A stretch of 64,000 nt of DNA from Acanthosepion lycidas (GCA_963932145.1 OZ010596.1:79530279-79594278), one strand, 5' to 3'; counted from the first letter of the stretch, positions 32,301-47,400 are shown. Translations and numbers: made by a program. Notes: generated by a model from the letters alone, not told the origin.

Positions 32301-34399
32301 GCAATTGATACCCTATAGTTTACTGTAGCTCACATTTCAAAAGCCAGATGAGTTGAAGTTCCCTCCCAACCACTGGCTAGGCGCAACACATTATCACATG
32401 TGCACGTAAGAGACTAGTTTAAAAAAAAAAAATAATAATTTTATAGTAAAATCTACAAATAAGTTCTTTGTCCGAATTTTTTTTAAACGGAAAACAAAGT
32501 GAATATCTAAACTAAAAATCAGTTTAGTGGAATACAGGTTAAAATAATCAAAAGACAATTCACTCAAGCCACCCTCAGCATCTACTATGGCATCGATCCA
32601 ACTTCAGAATCTGGCACATGCTACAATCATGGTGCCCCTAGAGAGAGCCTCAAATGCCTCCTGTCAATCAGCTGGGCTTTGGTGTTATAGGTAATGTCTT
32701 TCTCAGCCATGCCCCACACCTAATAATCCATAGGATTACAATCAGGGGACTTGGGGGTGGGGCAGACATATGGGCTGGTGAAGTTGTAAAAATTATCTGA
32801 CAACCACTTCTGACACTTCCTGGAGTTGTGGCAGGAGCTGAATCTTGCTGCCACATGTATGGTCTTCCAGCAGCCACCCTTTTCAACCAAGGCTGGACCA
32901 CAGTTTTCTACAATTGCTCGTCCTGACAAAAATTCTTTTCATCAAAGAACCAGATTGTCCATGGTTCAACAGGATGTTTCATTTTGTTCAGGAGTTTCTT
33001 TGCCTTTGTCAGACAGTTTTCTTGCACCTTTTCTGTACAAAGTTGACCGTTACGCCTCTTGTATGACTGGTAGTCGATGTCCTCATTCAAGGCCAGCTTT
33101 ACAGTAGAAATTGCAACACCCATTTCATGCAGCAAGGCCCACATTGCCTTACCTGGGTCTTCTATCACTTTCTCCTTCAGTTGTTAGATAACCTCTCTCC
33201 TTGCAACTCTCCTTTTCATGTCTTATTCTTCTCACAGTGTTCAAAGAACATTGAGCAGCTGTCATGGTTACGACATTTTGATGCCCTGCACGAATCATGA
33301 TGCAGGGTACTCTTTTCTAATATTCAGGTGGCTTCCACTCATCCATGTTAGTTAACTATGACACCTATAAAATGGTAGTGATTGGGTTTCACAATGCCGT
33401 TTGCCATTTACAGATATTCCAAACCAATCTGAAAAAATAAACACATTAGACTGTCAAATTTAACCTGAGCACCTTGTATATACACAATGTGTAGCAAAAA
33501 TAAATTGCAGTATTTTAGGAAAATTTGTAAGTATTGTCACATCAAACTAACAGGATTTATTATGATGAACAAACTATTCAGCATGTTCAAAATATTCCCC
33601 TCCATGTTTAATACAATGCTGAACCCTATCAGCAACACTTCTACAAACCATTTGACACATTTCTATATTAATTTCAGAAAATTTATCAAAAATTGCTTGT
33701 TTTAATGCAGGAATTGTTTACAGTTTGAGCCTATAAACATTTTTACATGTTTCACTGAATGTGACAGAAGAAAAATCTTCTGGTATTATAACAGTTTTTC
33801 TTTTATGGGCCCTAAGAGAGTGTAGAAACAGTTCATAAAGGTTGTTGTCCCAGGAGTTTTCAGCCTATTCATGAACCTATTTTTCAAAAGGTCGTTTTTA
33901 ATGTTTTCCAGTGTTTACATTCTAAGTTGTATTGTGTGGAAATACTATTAGTTCTAACCCATGCTAGACGAGAGTTTTACTAATTCTATATTGGAGTGCC
34001 TTTAAAACACTGTCAACATTTTTCCCAGTTTCAAAGAAGGGAAATTTGGGGCTTGGCTTAAACTGGTTTATATTATCAAATTTTCCTTGTCCATCACATT
34101 CAATAAAGTGTGTATATGCACATACATGCATGCATACAAAATTGCTGTGTTCATCTAACTTTCAGATGAACACAGTAATTTTGTCTTTGAAAATGATTAA
34201 TACTACTATATTTGCCTTGGAAAAAAAAACAACATCCTGATGATGACATTGTGCTAATGTTAAAAGTACTCTGAATAAATAACATGTATCAACATGGTAA
34301 TTTTCTCTCTTCCTTTAATAATAACACCAAAAAGCTTGCCTGTGAATATGATAGGATCCAATTGAAAATAAGTAGACAAAATTATACAATGAAATGTCT

Positions 34400-34447
<48 letters not shown>

Positions 34448-35698
34448 TCAAATATATGTATATTTGACTACTTTCCATTGTGTTTGATCATATTATTTGC
34501 TTTTCCTTTTCAGCTGTTGAACACCTATTGTCAGGAGTCCAGTTGGACCTCAGCCAATATGCCCTGGAGCTAGGCAAACCACTTGCCAGTAAGTTGGCCT
34601 CTCTTTCTTTCTCTGATTTTTTTTTTTTTTTTTTTCATCACTGATTTTGGAGAGGAGAATGTTAAAATCTTTGATAGCTTTGCCTAATGATAACTCTACA
34701 GATATGGTTTCTATTTTCTTTGGATTAGAATGTTTACTTTGAATAGCAAAATTTATATTCACAGAATCTATATACCTTGCATCACATTTTGATAGTGTTT
34801 CTTGTCTTTTTATATACACAGACACATGCAGCCTAATGGTATTTTGGCATAGGGAATGGGATAATAATGTTGTGTAAATTCCCTTTTAAACTCTAACCTT
34901 GTCTTGAATCTGAATGAACATGTTGGCAGGAAAGTGATGCAAAAAATGTTAAAAGCTTTTAAAAATAAACATCTAAAAATACATATTCTTTCTTTCGTTA
35001 TTTGTGACCCGTTCAGACTACTCTCTTTGTCTTTGTTTCCAAACCAGTAGTATGCATAGGTTTCATGATACCCAGGGGCCAACTCCTTGATTGCATGCCT
35101 CTAAGACTCAAGTGGTGGTGGTGGTGGGGGTTGAGGGTGGGGTTTCGACACCTATTACTGAGAAATGTGAGAGACATTTTGAATATATATTATAAAAACA
35201 GATGAGACCTGAAATAAACACTTTATTTCAAAAACTAAATTTTTATTTCACTCTTTAATTGGATGGCCTCCCAATATGGGTTCCCATGGCCGCCACACCC
35301 TCTGACCCCCTCCTCTACCTCCGGCCTTCCTCATGCTATTGCTCCAAACCAGCCACATATTGTGATAAAAGAAAAATTTAATCTGAACAAATTGAGACAA
35401 GAATTATTTGTCTTCAACGAAAGATAGAATGCATACATGCTGTAGAAAATTGTTCAACAGCAAAACTTCCTCATAGGAACCACTAACAGGAAGTGGTCAA
35501 AATGATAAATAACCTAAAAAGTACCTAAACTGAAAAAGGGAAAGTAAAACATTACAGGTTTTGTATTGTGATAACAGAACAATTGTCATTTTATGATAAA
35601 ACAAGTCTGAACATGGAAGATAAAACACACCAAATGCATCTTTTACATGATCTCTGCCATTTTTTTTCGTAATTTTACTGCAACAAAAATAACTGTTG

Positions 35699-35737
<39 letters not shown>

Positions 35738-38207
35738 CTTCATCAGAGCAACTATTTGCAAAAGAATTATCTGTTCGAGGATCTGCAGCTGCATCATTGA
35801 AGGCTCTAGCGAAACAGTGTAGTGACCCTGAAGCCGTAGAGAAGTTAACTGCACACCTCTTCACAGTTCTTGCTGGTAAGTGATGGTCTCCCAGCTGGAA
35901 ACCATTGTAGTTCTCGAGTTTTTAAAATTACTTATATTTGTGTATGTTTTTGCTAGAAATCTTTCCATTTGTGTTCAATGTCAATAGAAATGTGAGCATG
36001 AACGTTCTTCGTCTTTTGCATTAACTAACATCAGAATTCTGACAAACACGTTTTGAATAAAACACTGTCTATTAACTGAAAAATCTGAGGCAATTTATGG
36101 GTTTTACAATCAATATTACAAAGTAACAACATAGTTTTTAGTTATTAGGTCTAGTCATAATTTCCATTTTCGTTTATTACATTTATTCTTCACAGTATGA
36201 AGTACATTTTATTCAATTAGACATTCACCATTATTTGCAATGACTTTCAAAATACCTTTGGTGTGAAATTCTGCAGGTTTTAATGAACTCTTTAATTCGG
36301 TTTTTATTAAATTTATTTTGTTTTTATTTAACAACCCTTCAACCACTGTAGCATTTATTTAAGGCCACATAAAGGTTTTCAATCGTGCTTGATGTTATAT
36401 GTAGATCAGTGATAGTTTTGGCTACAGGTTAGTTGATGAGTTTTTCTTTTTTTCTCTCTCTCTTTAATCAGTTATTAGAGATACTGTTTACTAATACAAG
36501 TTCTTTTGTATTCAGTTTCTGAAATAAGTTGGTTATTATAGTTTGTATTGTTACTTTTAGTAGGGATATTTATGAAGTCTGAAGCGGAGGGTTCAAAAAT
36601 ATATTAAAGTTTTTATATAGTTTTGCTTGAGTGGTTTTATAATTTTATATTTTGGTAAAAAGTTTTTCCCCATCAAAGCATTTTGCATCAATCATAAAAG
36701 GTAATAATCTGTAATAATCTGAATATGGTGGGTGGAGTAGAACAGACCAACAATTTTTCTTGTCATACTTCCTATATGTGGCCTTGCATTTGTACACTAA
36801 CACTGCCATACCAAGCTAAGGTATGTTGGTGTACTCCAAACTTATTCTTAACCATGATGTATGATTTAGTAGTTAAGAAATACATTTGTCATTATAATTG
36901 GTTCCCAAAAATGGAAATTACTTTTGACTCAACCTAATAATTAATGTTTACTGCCCCATTTTTGGATGTTCTGGGTAAGACGATAAACTACATCTGGCAG
37001 CAATCGGGAGATTTTATGGAACATTGAACCACCTCTTAATTGCTGTCATTCCCAAATCCACCCTGACCTTTGGTAGTAGCACTGTTAGGGAGCCCCAGCT
37101 ATGAACAAATAGATCACCACCAAACTGGGGTCAAAACACTATGAAAGTATAAAAATGGCTTTTTGTAGTGAAAATATCAGCAATACATTTTTGAAAAAGA
37201 AAAAAAGTTATATATATTACACAGCAAAACAGTCAAAAATTAACTTATTTGGGTATAAATCTATTTCAGCCAACACTAAGTACTTTGGTCCTATTCCGAT
37301 ACGAATACAGTCCATCCACCAGGGTTGAATAAGGTCAACGTACTTAGCATTGGCTGAAATAGATTTATACACAAATGAGGTAATTTGGGATTTTTTTTGC
37401 TATGTAATTTATATGCTCTGTTATAATAAATATGTTGAGCTCTATTTATGGATCAGTTTTAATATTTGATATTATTAGGATCTACCTGAATTATAAATCA
37501 ACTGATATATAAAACCAGCAATACGTTTGACTCTCAACAAAAATACGTTAATGAAACCTGATCTACAAACTTATTTCTTACAAAGAATATATATTCTATT
37601 CATACGAAGCTATCCTAAAGATCTTGGCAGCATTAAATAACCCATTGAGGTTGATATGCCATGAAACAAAATAAACCTAAACCCATTTTTTGGAACCTCA
37701 ACATCAGGTCATGCCTATTGCATAGATCTTCTCTACCATCCTCCGGTTTTCCTGATTATCCATCTCACCTGATAGGGCTTCAGGTTGGCATCCTGTTTTT
37801 TTGTTTTATACTTAGTTGCTTGATGTATGTTTTGAATGGGTGACTAATCCAAATGCATCCCTGTTTTCGTGTTCATAACATAGTGTCACTGATAATCTTC
37901 ATCCTTTCTTCTCCAGGAATGCTACACATATCTTGTTCTTCTTTCTCAAATGGCTTAGAGAGCCATAAAACTGTTTTCAGGATAGATTCACTGCAACATG
38001 TAGCATTCTTGTATACATGCCATCTGGTTTCTTATCTAACCATCTTGTGTTCATGTCCATGTAGTTCTCTCATAGACCAAACAAGTTTCATGATATGAGA
38101 TTTTTAGGACAGTGGACATTAGTGGATAATAGGTAGAAACCTATAATTAATGCCAGATTTTAATTTTTATAATTAATACCAGAATTTATTTTATAGTAGG
38201 CATTAAT

Positions 38208-38239
<32 letters not shown>

Positions 38240-41200
38240 CAATCTATCTTCAATGTGAAACTTTGTTAAAAGAATTCATGATATGACTTAGAAAGATTTT
38301 GTTCTTTTAATTTGTGTTTCCAATTGATAAATGTTTGACCTTGAAGAATCTTGGTACTTCAGCTTTCTCTTTAAAAAAAAATAATAATCTTAATGAGTTT
38401 AAATAACCTGTTTGACATTTAATGAAGTTAAATGGCTCATTTTTGGTCAATATGAAACGAGGGAGCTGTCATCTGAAGTGTAAATTTTGTCTTTTTTATC
38501 TGTGTACAGTTTTGATATGACATATCTTAGAACAAGTATTTGTCCTTTCTTTTTGCTAGGTTCTGAAGGCAAACTGACCTCTGCTGACCAACGGATTGGC
38601 GTTATGCAGGGCATCTACGGTATGAGTTTTCATGTGGTCAGTGGTTCCACTCAAGTCCAAAATTTGTCTTCATCCGTCTGTGAACTCTTCATTCCTATTC
38701 TTTCACAAGAAGGTAAAAATCTTTTCTCTCTCTCTCCGTTTTTTTTTTTTTTTTTTTTAATCAATTCACACCAAGCAAGGTGATGATGCCACTAAGATAC
38801 AAGAAGCTAGTGGGAGTGAAAGAGAATGAAAAAGACTTTAGAAATCACAGGAAACAAGGACTCTAATTTAAATCTCTTTCACATAAATATTTTTCAGTTG
38901 TGAATTACAAGATAAAAATAAGATGCTTTCCAATTTACTTAAAGCTAAAATTGAATACAAAAATCATATGAGAGTTCTAGATAGGAAGTGAACTCATTCC
39001 CACTGTCTTGTGAAACCAGCAAACAGATCTTTATACTCAAATTTTCAGTTATGCCAGTTTTACACAAATAGTTTTAGGTCCTGTAGAAGTTTTCTCTTTT
39101 GTATGGTATTAATATCTGAGAACAGCTTTTGATGTTTAAAAAAACGAGAGAGAAAAGAAGAAAAAAAATGAATTTGCCATGTCATATCTTCATTAGCACA
39201 TTGACTGCTATCACTGTTATATTTGCTTTAGCTTAAAACATTGACTGCCAGAGATCAATTAGAAAATCTGACTTCAAATACTAACTTTATAATAGCCAAG
39301 TTAGGCGATAAATTTTTTTTCAAATGCTTTACTAAATTTTCAATAAATTTTTTTCCCATAAAAAGTTTGTAGTTGCCAGTACTTTGTTGCATTATCTATA
39401 TTTATAAAACAAGATGTCTGTGTGATACCTTTTCACTCTAGATCCATCCAACCAATTCTGACTGAACTTGGCATGTACATTGTACACTGTAAGAGAGAGG
39501 TTCTTAGTGTAAAAAGTCGATAAGTTTTAAAAAATCAATAATCGGTAAAGCTGATCAAAAATTGATGAATTCAACGTTTTTCCTCAATTCTTTTGAGACT
39601 CAGTATGTAGGTTACTTACATCGTGACAAGCTCAGCGATACCTCATTTTTATTTCTATTCCACTGTATTTAGTGAAAAATGAAAAATCAATTTCAACACA
39701 AATTTTAAGCTTAAAAAACTCCCTCAGTTTTCAAGCAATCTAAACTTCACTCAATTGTAGCCAGCAATAAGTTGATTGTTTAACAGTCATTTAACTTGAT
39801 AATTGTGTCTGCGTAAATAGCGAAAAATGGTGATTTTTTTTTTTTTACTGGTTTCTTTCTTATTTTTTGTTGAACTTTCAACCAGTTTTCATCTTACTTA
39901 ACAATTGCTTTATAAATGTATCCTCTTTTACATCCCTGGTAACACACTGACAAATTGAATTTCAATAAATCCAAAATAATTGTGGTCTGAAGTGGGTCTT
40001 CATGTTGCCTGTTTTATACCTTTCTGTCCTCAGCTAACTTCGATTGAATAAATACAGACTACTTCTGTTATATAAGTAACTGCATTAATTCATAATGTTT
40101 TTTAATGAATTTACATTAAAGTAATTGAAGAAGATAGACTTTGTTACATTTAAACATGATGCTGTTTTTGCTCCATTCTAATTGAACGCTTTTCCTGATC
40201 AATCAGCTGGGTATGGCTACTAGTTATTACTATTTGTACAACCAACAAAAAATCTCATGGTTGTAGCCATGATGGCAAGACCTCAAAAATGAGATAACTC
40301 AGGGTTGGCTGCTAATCATGGGTTATCTCATTTCTCTCTATCATTTTGTAGTTCATGAAGGCACTTTGGTATCAACTCTACAAGTCTTAAAGGCATGGTG
40401 CAGTCGTTTCTACACAGAAGTACCAGAAAAACTTGTACAGTGGTTTGTAGTAAGTAAATGTTTATTTTGACTACTAGTAAATGAATAAAATGTTTTGTTT
40501 GGAGCTTTTATGATTAATAGATTTTTTTTTTTTTTTTTTAAATGTTAATAGATGGAAACTTTTTCGCTTTTGACTTCTTTTTTTCTATGATATTAAGAAT
40601 GGAAAGAAATGATCTTGTTTTAAAGAAATATGAAATTTTAAATATTGAAATAAATTTCTTTGTCTACTTTCTTAAATTGGAACAGAAACTCATTGAAAAA
40701 TTATCCCTTTTCAGAAAGGCATGAATCTGAAATCCTCAACATCTGTAGTTCGTAATGCCTACATTCAATGTATGTCGGTGGCTTTCCAAGGTGAGAGCAT
40801 GAAACTATCATTTCTATTAAATTTTTTCACAATATTTTTAGTGTCTTATATTTCTGTTGTGTTATTTCAATTCTATAATAATGCATTAGTTTTAAGAAAT
40901 GTGTATGTTTGTGTGTGTGTATACTAATAATAAAAAAGAAAAAGCCAACACTGAATAACATCAAATATAAACATGGCCACAATGTGCTGACCGTGTTTGT
41001 AAAATAAAAAAAGATTCCTGTAACTAGATATATACATAAAAAATTCATGCATTGAGTTAAAAATCATCCTTGATAATAGCTAAAAGAATAGCCAAAAACA
41101 CTCAGATATACAGAACATTTGGATAATTTTTACACACTTCATGTCCAGAAGAGAAAACATTTATATGAATACAAGGAAAATGAAATAAAAAAAAAAAACT

Positions 41201-41425
41201 TAATTGCAGTCCCTTGTTAGTCTTCTATAATAAAATTTGTCTAAAAAGAATATTGTTGCCCAAATACACAACTTTATATATAGGGAAATTCTCCAAATGC
41301 AGTGAGAACGAATCATATAAATTCACATGTTCATAATGTTAATTTAAAATAGAGCTCAATACAAAAGTAGTGATAATTCTTTATGATCTGGTATTATATT
41401 CAAACATATTATATATGTTCAAATG

Positions 41426-41470
<45 letters not shown>

Positions 41471-44400
41471 AGATGTGGTAAGTTAAAATTGTAAAGTCAA
41501 TTATTGTTTGTTGTAGGTGATACTTTACAGCAGGCTCGAAATGTCGTGCCCGTCTTGGTGCAGGTGTTAGAGAAGGCCAACAATCAGTCCAGTCAAGTCC
41601 ATTTGGTCACTGAAGTTCTGTCAGCATCAAAGATCTTGACTTGCCTATCACTAATTGACATAGATGTAAGCTCCAAATTCCCTCTGTTTTGGAACCTCAT
41701 AACCGACCTGGACAAACAGCTGTTATTTAATGAGAAGTTCCTTTTGTCTCTTAATGAAGAATGTAAGTTCTTATCATTTAAGAAATATTTCAAGTTTTAT
41801 TTTCCATCAATAAGCATAATGTACACTTCAATAAATTTTGTTGATAGTTATATTTGTGGCCTTTGTTTTCTAAATTGATTACCAAAAACTAATAATTCTA
41901 AAACAAATTGTTCTAAAATTCTTACTTAAAATTTCATACCAAATTGTCAACTTGCCTGAACATAAATTTATCAAGTTTTTACCATTTATTTAAAATAAAT
42001 AGATGACTGGCCACTGTATCTGAGAATGCCGGAATGGTAAAAATGTTTGCTTATAACTGTGAGATTCAGGTTCGAATCTCACCAGGGTCGATTTGTCAGG
42101 AAGGTGACTTCTTGATGTTATCGTTCTGGGCGGGGGTGATCCTAGCATGCGGGCACTTTTCAAAAGTGCCTGAAAACCTTTGTGAGTGAAATTGGGTTGA
42201 CAGAACTATTTGAGAGCCAGCAATGGTTGTGCTACCACAAAGTCACAAGTCATTGTGACTGAGGGTTTGAGCATGCTGGTTTTGTTTAGATTGTTGATCA
42301 TGCCAAATAATTTGCTCTCTCTAAGAAACTGTAACTAAGATTCACTCAATATAAACTATAAGTATGAGCTCTGTGGGTGTTGAACAAACACAAATGCATC
42401 TGGCCATTTATTAATCAATGTAATTATAAAATGTAAAAAGACTCTCATTATTTTTATTTCTTTTCTTTTTCAGCGATTCTAAACCTTGTCTTTGTTATTG
42501 AAAAGATCATTTTAAATTTCCCTAGTAAATTCACAGGGAAGGGCCTAAGGTTAGTATTTTGACGTTGTTTTGTGCTTCAAATATCTTTAAAAGTTAACAA
42601 GAATTTGTTTTTCTTTGCTTAATATAAAAATAAATAATTTATAATAAGTTTTATTTGCCTGAATTTCTTGTGAATTGTCTGCATTTTAACTCTTCAGTAT
42701 CTGTCTATATTTCTGAGATGAGGTATTATGTACACTATTTACATTATTTGGACTATTGTCCTCATCTTTGTCGCCATATTTATTACAACGTTTCGGCCCT
42801 TTAGTATCTGTCTATATTTCTGAGATGAGGTATTATGTAAAACTATTTACATTATTCGGACTATTTTCCTCATCTTTGTTGCCATATTTATCACAACGTT
42901 TCGACCTTCAGGTAGTTGGAATGTCGTTCTGAACCCTTTATTTCACTTGCTGGGGTAGACTAGTTCCACGTGCCATGTCTAATGGATGTCAGTCATCTCC
43001 TGTTAATTCACGTCTCTCCAAGTTCTCCACTGTCTTAACCAGGTGTTGAACTCACAACTCTTTGGGTCCTGTCACTGGATCTAACCAACACCTTTATCCA
43101 TTGTGCCACGTGTCCTTAAGGACATCTGTGTATGAACTTAATGTTTTCAGCAACTATTATTACCAGTGTTCAAATTGCAAGTTTTGCTGTTATCGTTGCA
43201 TGTTTTTTACCAGAGCTCATATTGCAATTTTCATTGTTATTATTGCTTTTCCACCAGAAGAAGGCCGGAACATACAATGGCCGAAACGTTGTGATAAATA
43301 TGGCAACAAAGATGAGGACAATAATTTGAATAATGTAAATAGTATGTTGACCTCTTGTTTTGATTCTACTTCTGACTTTGTCATTTTCTTTTTGACAGGG
43401 CTATGTACAAAGCTTTCATTTTTAGTCTGACCAACAAGAGCTGGCCTGTGCGCAAGAGATGCATTTCAACATTAAAGCAAATTGGCAGCCTTAATGACAG
43501 AAATAAAATTACAGTTGACTTGATTGATGTGCTTGGAAATTTAATTTCAACACAAAAGGTATTAAAGCTTTTATTTGAGAACTTTTCAAGTTTTCTCTTT
43601 TCCTTACAAGGAATCAAGAATATATTGTTCAACTTGATGTGAATGAATTAACTGCTCTACGTGTCTACAATTCAGATAATAGAAAAGTAATTCCCTCTCC
43701 TCTCTTTATGAGAAGGATTAGAAGAGTAATTCCATCATTATGAGAATGTTTAAAATTCCCTTTAGTCTCACTATCATCCCTCTTTAGTTGCTAAAATATC
43801 TAACCAGTTACACAAATAAACAAGTCTCTATTATCAAAATGAAAATATAATCATATATTTAAATAAATATTGAGAGACATTTGAAGAAAAAAAAAACCAA
43901 ATAAGAATTTTTACACTGTTAATTTTTTTTTTTTTTCTTAGCTTCCTCAACCCGGTGAAGATGACAGTGCAGATGATACATCAACAAAAAGAGTGAACCC
44001 AAAGGCCTTGTCCAATGCTCTTCTTTATCTAACCAACTTACAATCTCCAACAAATTCTGAAATTGAAGCTATGGCAATGGCATCTCTGATTCCAGCCCAT
44101 CACCCTGTGATTGGTAAGATTTTAAACACATTTAGAAATAAAGTTAGCGTGACAATTTTATGGTACAGTCAAATTTGGAATAGGTTTTTGGCATAGGTAT
44201 GCAGTATATTGTCAAAACTTTATCTCGTCTCTTGAACTCAGAATTTCAATTAAAATTAAAATGTTTAACAAAAATGAAGTTATTTACATTTTGATGGCTT
44301 GTTTCAAAAATGTTATTGAAAAGTGTAGATTTAAATGAATTCTTTAAATGAATTTAAATGAATTCTTTATAGGCATTCTGACAGACTTTGAGAGTCTGAC

Positions 44401-47400
44401 AGTCATGGTTAAAAATCCAGTTAAATGGCATCAAAAAAAATTTGGTTTCTGTAAACTCCATGCTATTAGGGAGAAGAATTTTCTGAAATAAAAATTCAAA
44501 TATGGAGAAATGTATTTCTCTAGTTTAAAAACTTTTGCTATGAAAAATAAACAAAAATTAAACTGATGTACCTGCATCTTAAAAACTTCTAGAAATTTAA
44601 CTAATTATTAAAATTTAATAAAACTTTGCATATTGTATTTATGACTGGATTTCATAAAGTCTTATTTCTATAAAATATCTTTCTTTTATCACTTATGAAA
44701 TCTTAATGAAATATGGCATGAATGTAAAGTTTTGTATGGTTTAAAAGATAAATCCATATGGAATTAAAATCTTTCTTTCTTTTTGTTTTTTCTTTTGTAC
44801 CGAAAGACCTAAACAATAATAAAGAAATTCATCAGTAAATGTTAACTGATGTAATTTAAAAAAATATAAATATCTCTTAGGCACCCCCCCCCAAAAAAAA
44901 CACACTAAGTGTCATGTTAATTGATAAAAAGTGTCATTGATAAAATCCAAAGAAGTATCAGCAATATTATTGGTCTTGACCTGGCATCTTGGCTTCAGTC
45001 ACTTTCCCACTGCTATAATGTAGCTTCCCTGCACCTTTTCTAGAAATACTTCCTTGGTTATTGTTCAGATGAGCTCTTCACTATGGTGCTCAAATTTTAT
45101 GAATTGAAGCGCAATACAATTTTAAAAAGTTCACTTTGAATATTTACAATTTGTCCAAAAATGTACAGAAAAATTCTTGGCCTGATCTATTTCTAAAAAT
45201 CTAAGTATTACCTTTCTTTCATCCCTCCCTCCCTAAGGTAGCATTATTTAGGCTGAGAACTTTTCATCAACCCTTAATTTTAACCTGGTTCAAGTCATTT
45301 TTTTGAATAGTTATCCTCTGATCACAATAATTTCTATTTCCCTGACTTTGGACAACAATATCACGGAATGAGGAAACATTATCTTTAGTTATCATCTCAT
45401 CCCCACCCCTAAAATGTCCTTGAAAACATCTAATTCTTTACCTTATTTTCTCTTTAGTGCTTCAAGGACCCAATTTATGGAAGGCAATTATGAAGCAGCT
45501 GAAACATTCTCCAAAGGACTTTGTTGAAAGAAAAGCAGAAAAATGTTTAAAGAACATTTACAATGAAGCTTTCAGCCAAGTGAGTATTTGCTTTCAAGCC
45601 TAGGCACATGCACATGCACACACACACACACACACATTTTTATATGGTATATTGTTTTTATTCCTTTTTAATCTTTAGCCCTCTGCAACATTCATAAGTA
45701 TTTCACCAAGTGGCCAGACAACTGCCATAGCATCATCTTCAATTTTCAGTTAGTTATTTTTCTGTTGCCATAGTAGGATATGACAACACTAACTCAAAAT
45801 TCAACCACACTATTGCTTGATGATCAGAGTTGCATGCAGTGGATGTACAAACATTTTGTTTGGCAAATAAAGTCACCTACAGAGTGTTAAATATTAACTA
45901 TTGCTTATCAGCATGACTTTTTTTCTTTTTCTTACAGTGTAGATCAATTTGACCTACTGTATGACATATTGACAAGAATTTTCTTTGCCAAATTACCATT
46001 TTCAGACTGGGTAGTGTTGTTATAAGATAATCATACAATACGTATATGACTGCAACTCTCTTTATAATGTGTGGACCACAAGTGCATACAGGCAAAAGGC
46101 AAAAATAAGATTAATAAGGCTGTTATCCTTATATTTGTACACCACCACCACTACTAATTATTAAAAAAAATGCCACCATCACCACCACTATTTTGTTTAT
46201 AAACACCATCACCACTACTATTTATTAAAAAAAAAAAGTAAAAAAAACATCATCCATTCAAAGTCTAAGAAAACACCAAAAGCCATTAATGTGAGTAGAA
46301 GTTAAAGAATATATTTTTTGAAAAAGTCATGGCTATAGCATTGATTTTACTCCCGTCATGCAATGTCAGCTTTGATAATACCTGTTTTGTTCTTTCAGAG
46401 TGTTGAAAATGCCTTGGCAACACTTGTGTCAGTAGCTCCAGAGAAAATCCTACCAAAGTTGGTTGGCCACCTGTGTAATCAGCTGACCTTGCCAGAATTT
46501 TTTAATGTATCTCAACAAGATTTTGGAATATTCCAGTGTTCGGAAGGAGAATTATATGACAAGTCTGTCATGGAAAAGTCAGTATTATTTGATTACAGTT
46601 AGATTTGGAAAATTTCCAGCTATTTTTTTCTTTTTTTTTTTTTTCTTTTTTTAACATTCTGAGACCTTTTATATGCAAAAATGCCTTATGGCCATGTCGT
46701 GTTGAAACACCAGTTCTCATTCAATCACTGAAGCTGAGCAACCTCAAACCTGATCAATACCTAAATGGATGATCACCTGGGAATAGCAGGTGCTCTGAGG
46801 TTGTATGTGTAGGTGGTGTAATGAATAACTGTTTGGAATGGGAAATCTTGTAGCTGAGTTCCAATTCCAGTCCAGTTCATTAAATTCACATGCACAACTA
46901 CCCTTGGGAAAGGTATGAATCCACTTCTTCTCCCTCAGGTATGGGTTAATTAGTAAGACTTATCAGCAAATCATTATTATCATCTTAGAATCGAAAAATG
47001 TTTTCTGACTAAATAATCTGCAAAAGGTTGATAATCCATAAAAAACAAAGTCAATATATGCAAAAAATATGATTTACCAACAAAATTAAGTTTTAAAATT
47101 TTAAGGAGTAATGTGAAAAATATTTTTTTATTATTATTGATGCTATAGCTGGAAATTTTCCAATTCATGCCTGACAAATTGAATTAAATTTGTGTACTAT
47201 TATATTTACTGCTACTTGTCTATTATTAAAGAATTTTTCTTATTCTTCACGGCTCTGGTGAAGAATCTGTACATTAGCCAAATGTGTGCTCTTGCTTCAA
47301 ATTGTTGAAATCCTTTGATCAAAGATTTTTTTCCTGTGGACAAATGATTATTTTTACATGGGCATCATGGCTTTTGTGGTCAAGAATGATTATTTTTTTT

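Larger units (their letters stand above)
32162..34513 (+). other. GCN1 intron 8 (2.4 kb)
   Basis: Mostly occupied by two minus-strand transposase relics (32530-33480 and 33487-33960). Also a 20-bp near-perfect hairpin at 34137-34183 and a TA/GA microsatellite at 34404-34447. Confidence 0.8.
35876..38559 (+). other. GCN1 intron 10 (2.7 kb)
   Basis: Holds a SINE family B copy (36955-37675) with a nested fold-back element (37215-37411), and a poly-T tract at 38210-38240. The open frames at 37661-38098 have no family signature. Confidence 0.75.

Noticed and set aside
35110..35152. G-quadruplex in intron 9
   Set aside because: Only three runs of three or more G, the rest GG; too weak to claim.
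37661..38098. Two consecutive ORFs (60 and 81 codons) in intron 10
   Set aside because: Low-complexity hydrophobic text without motif; the first overlaps a SINE tail.
46680..46800. Functional 5S rRNA gene
   Set aside because: Many substitutions in conserved positions, no T-run terminator after the 3' end, and continuation into a SINE body repeated at four other loci.
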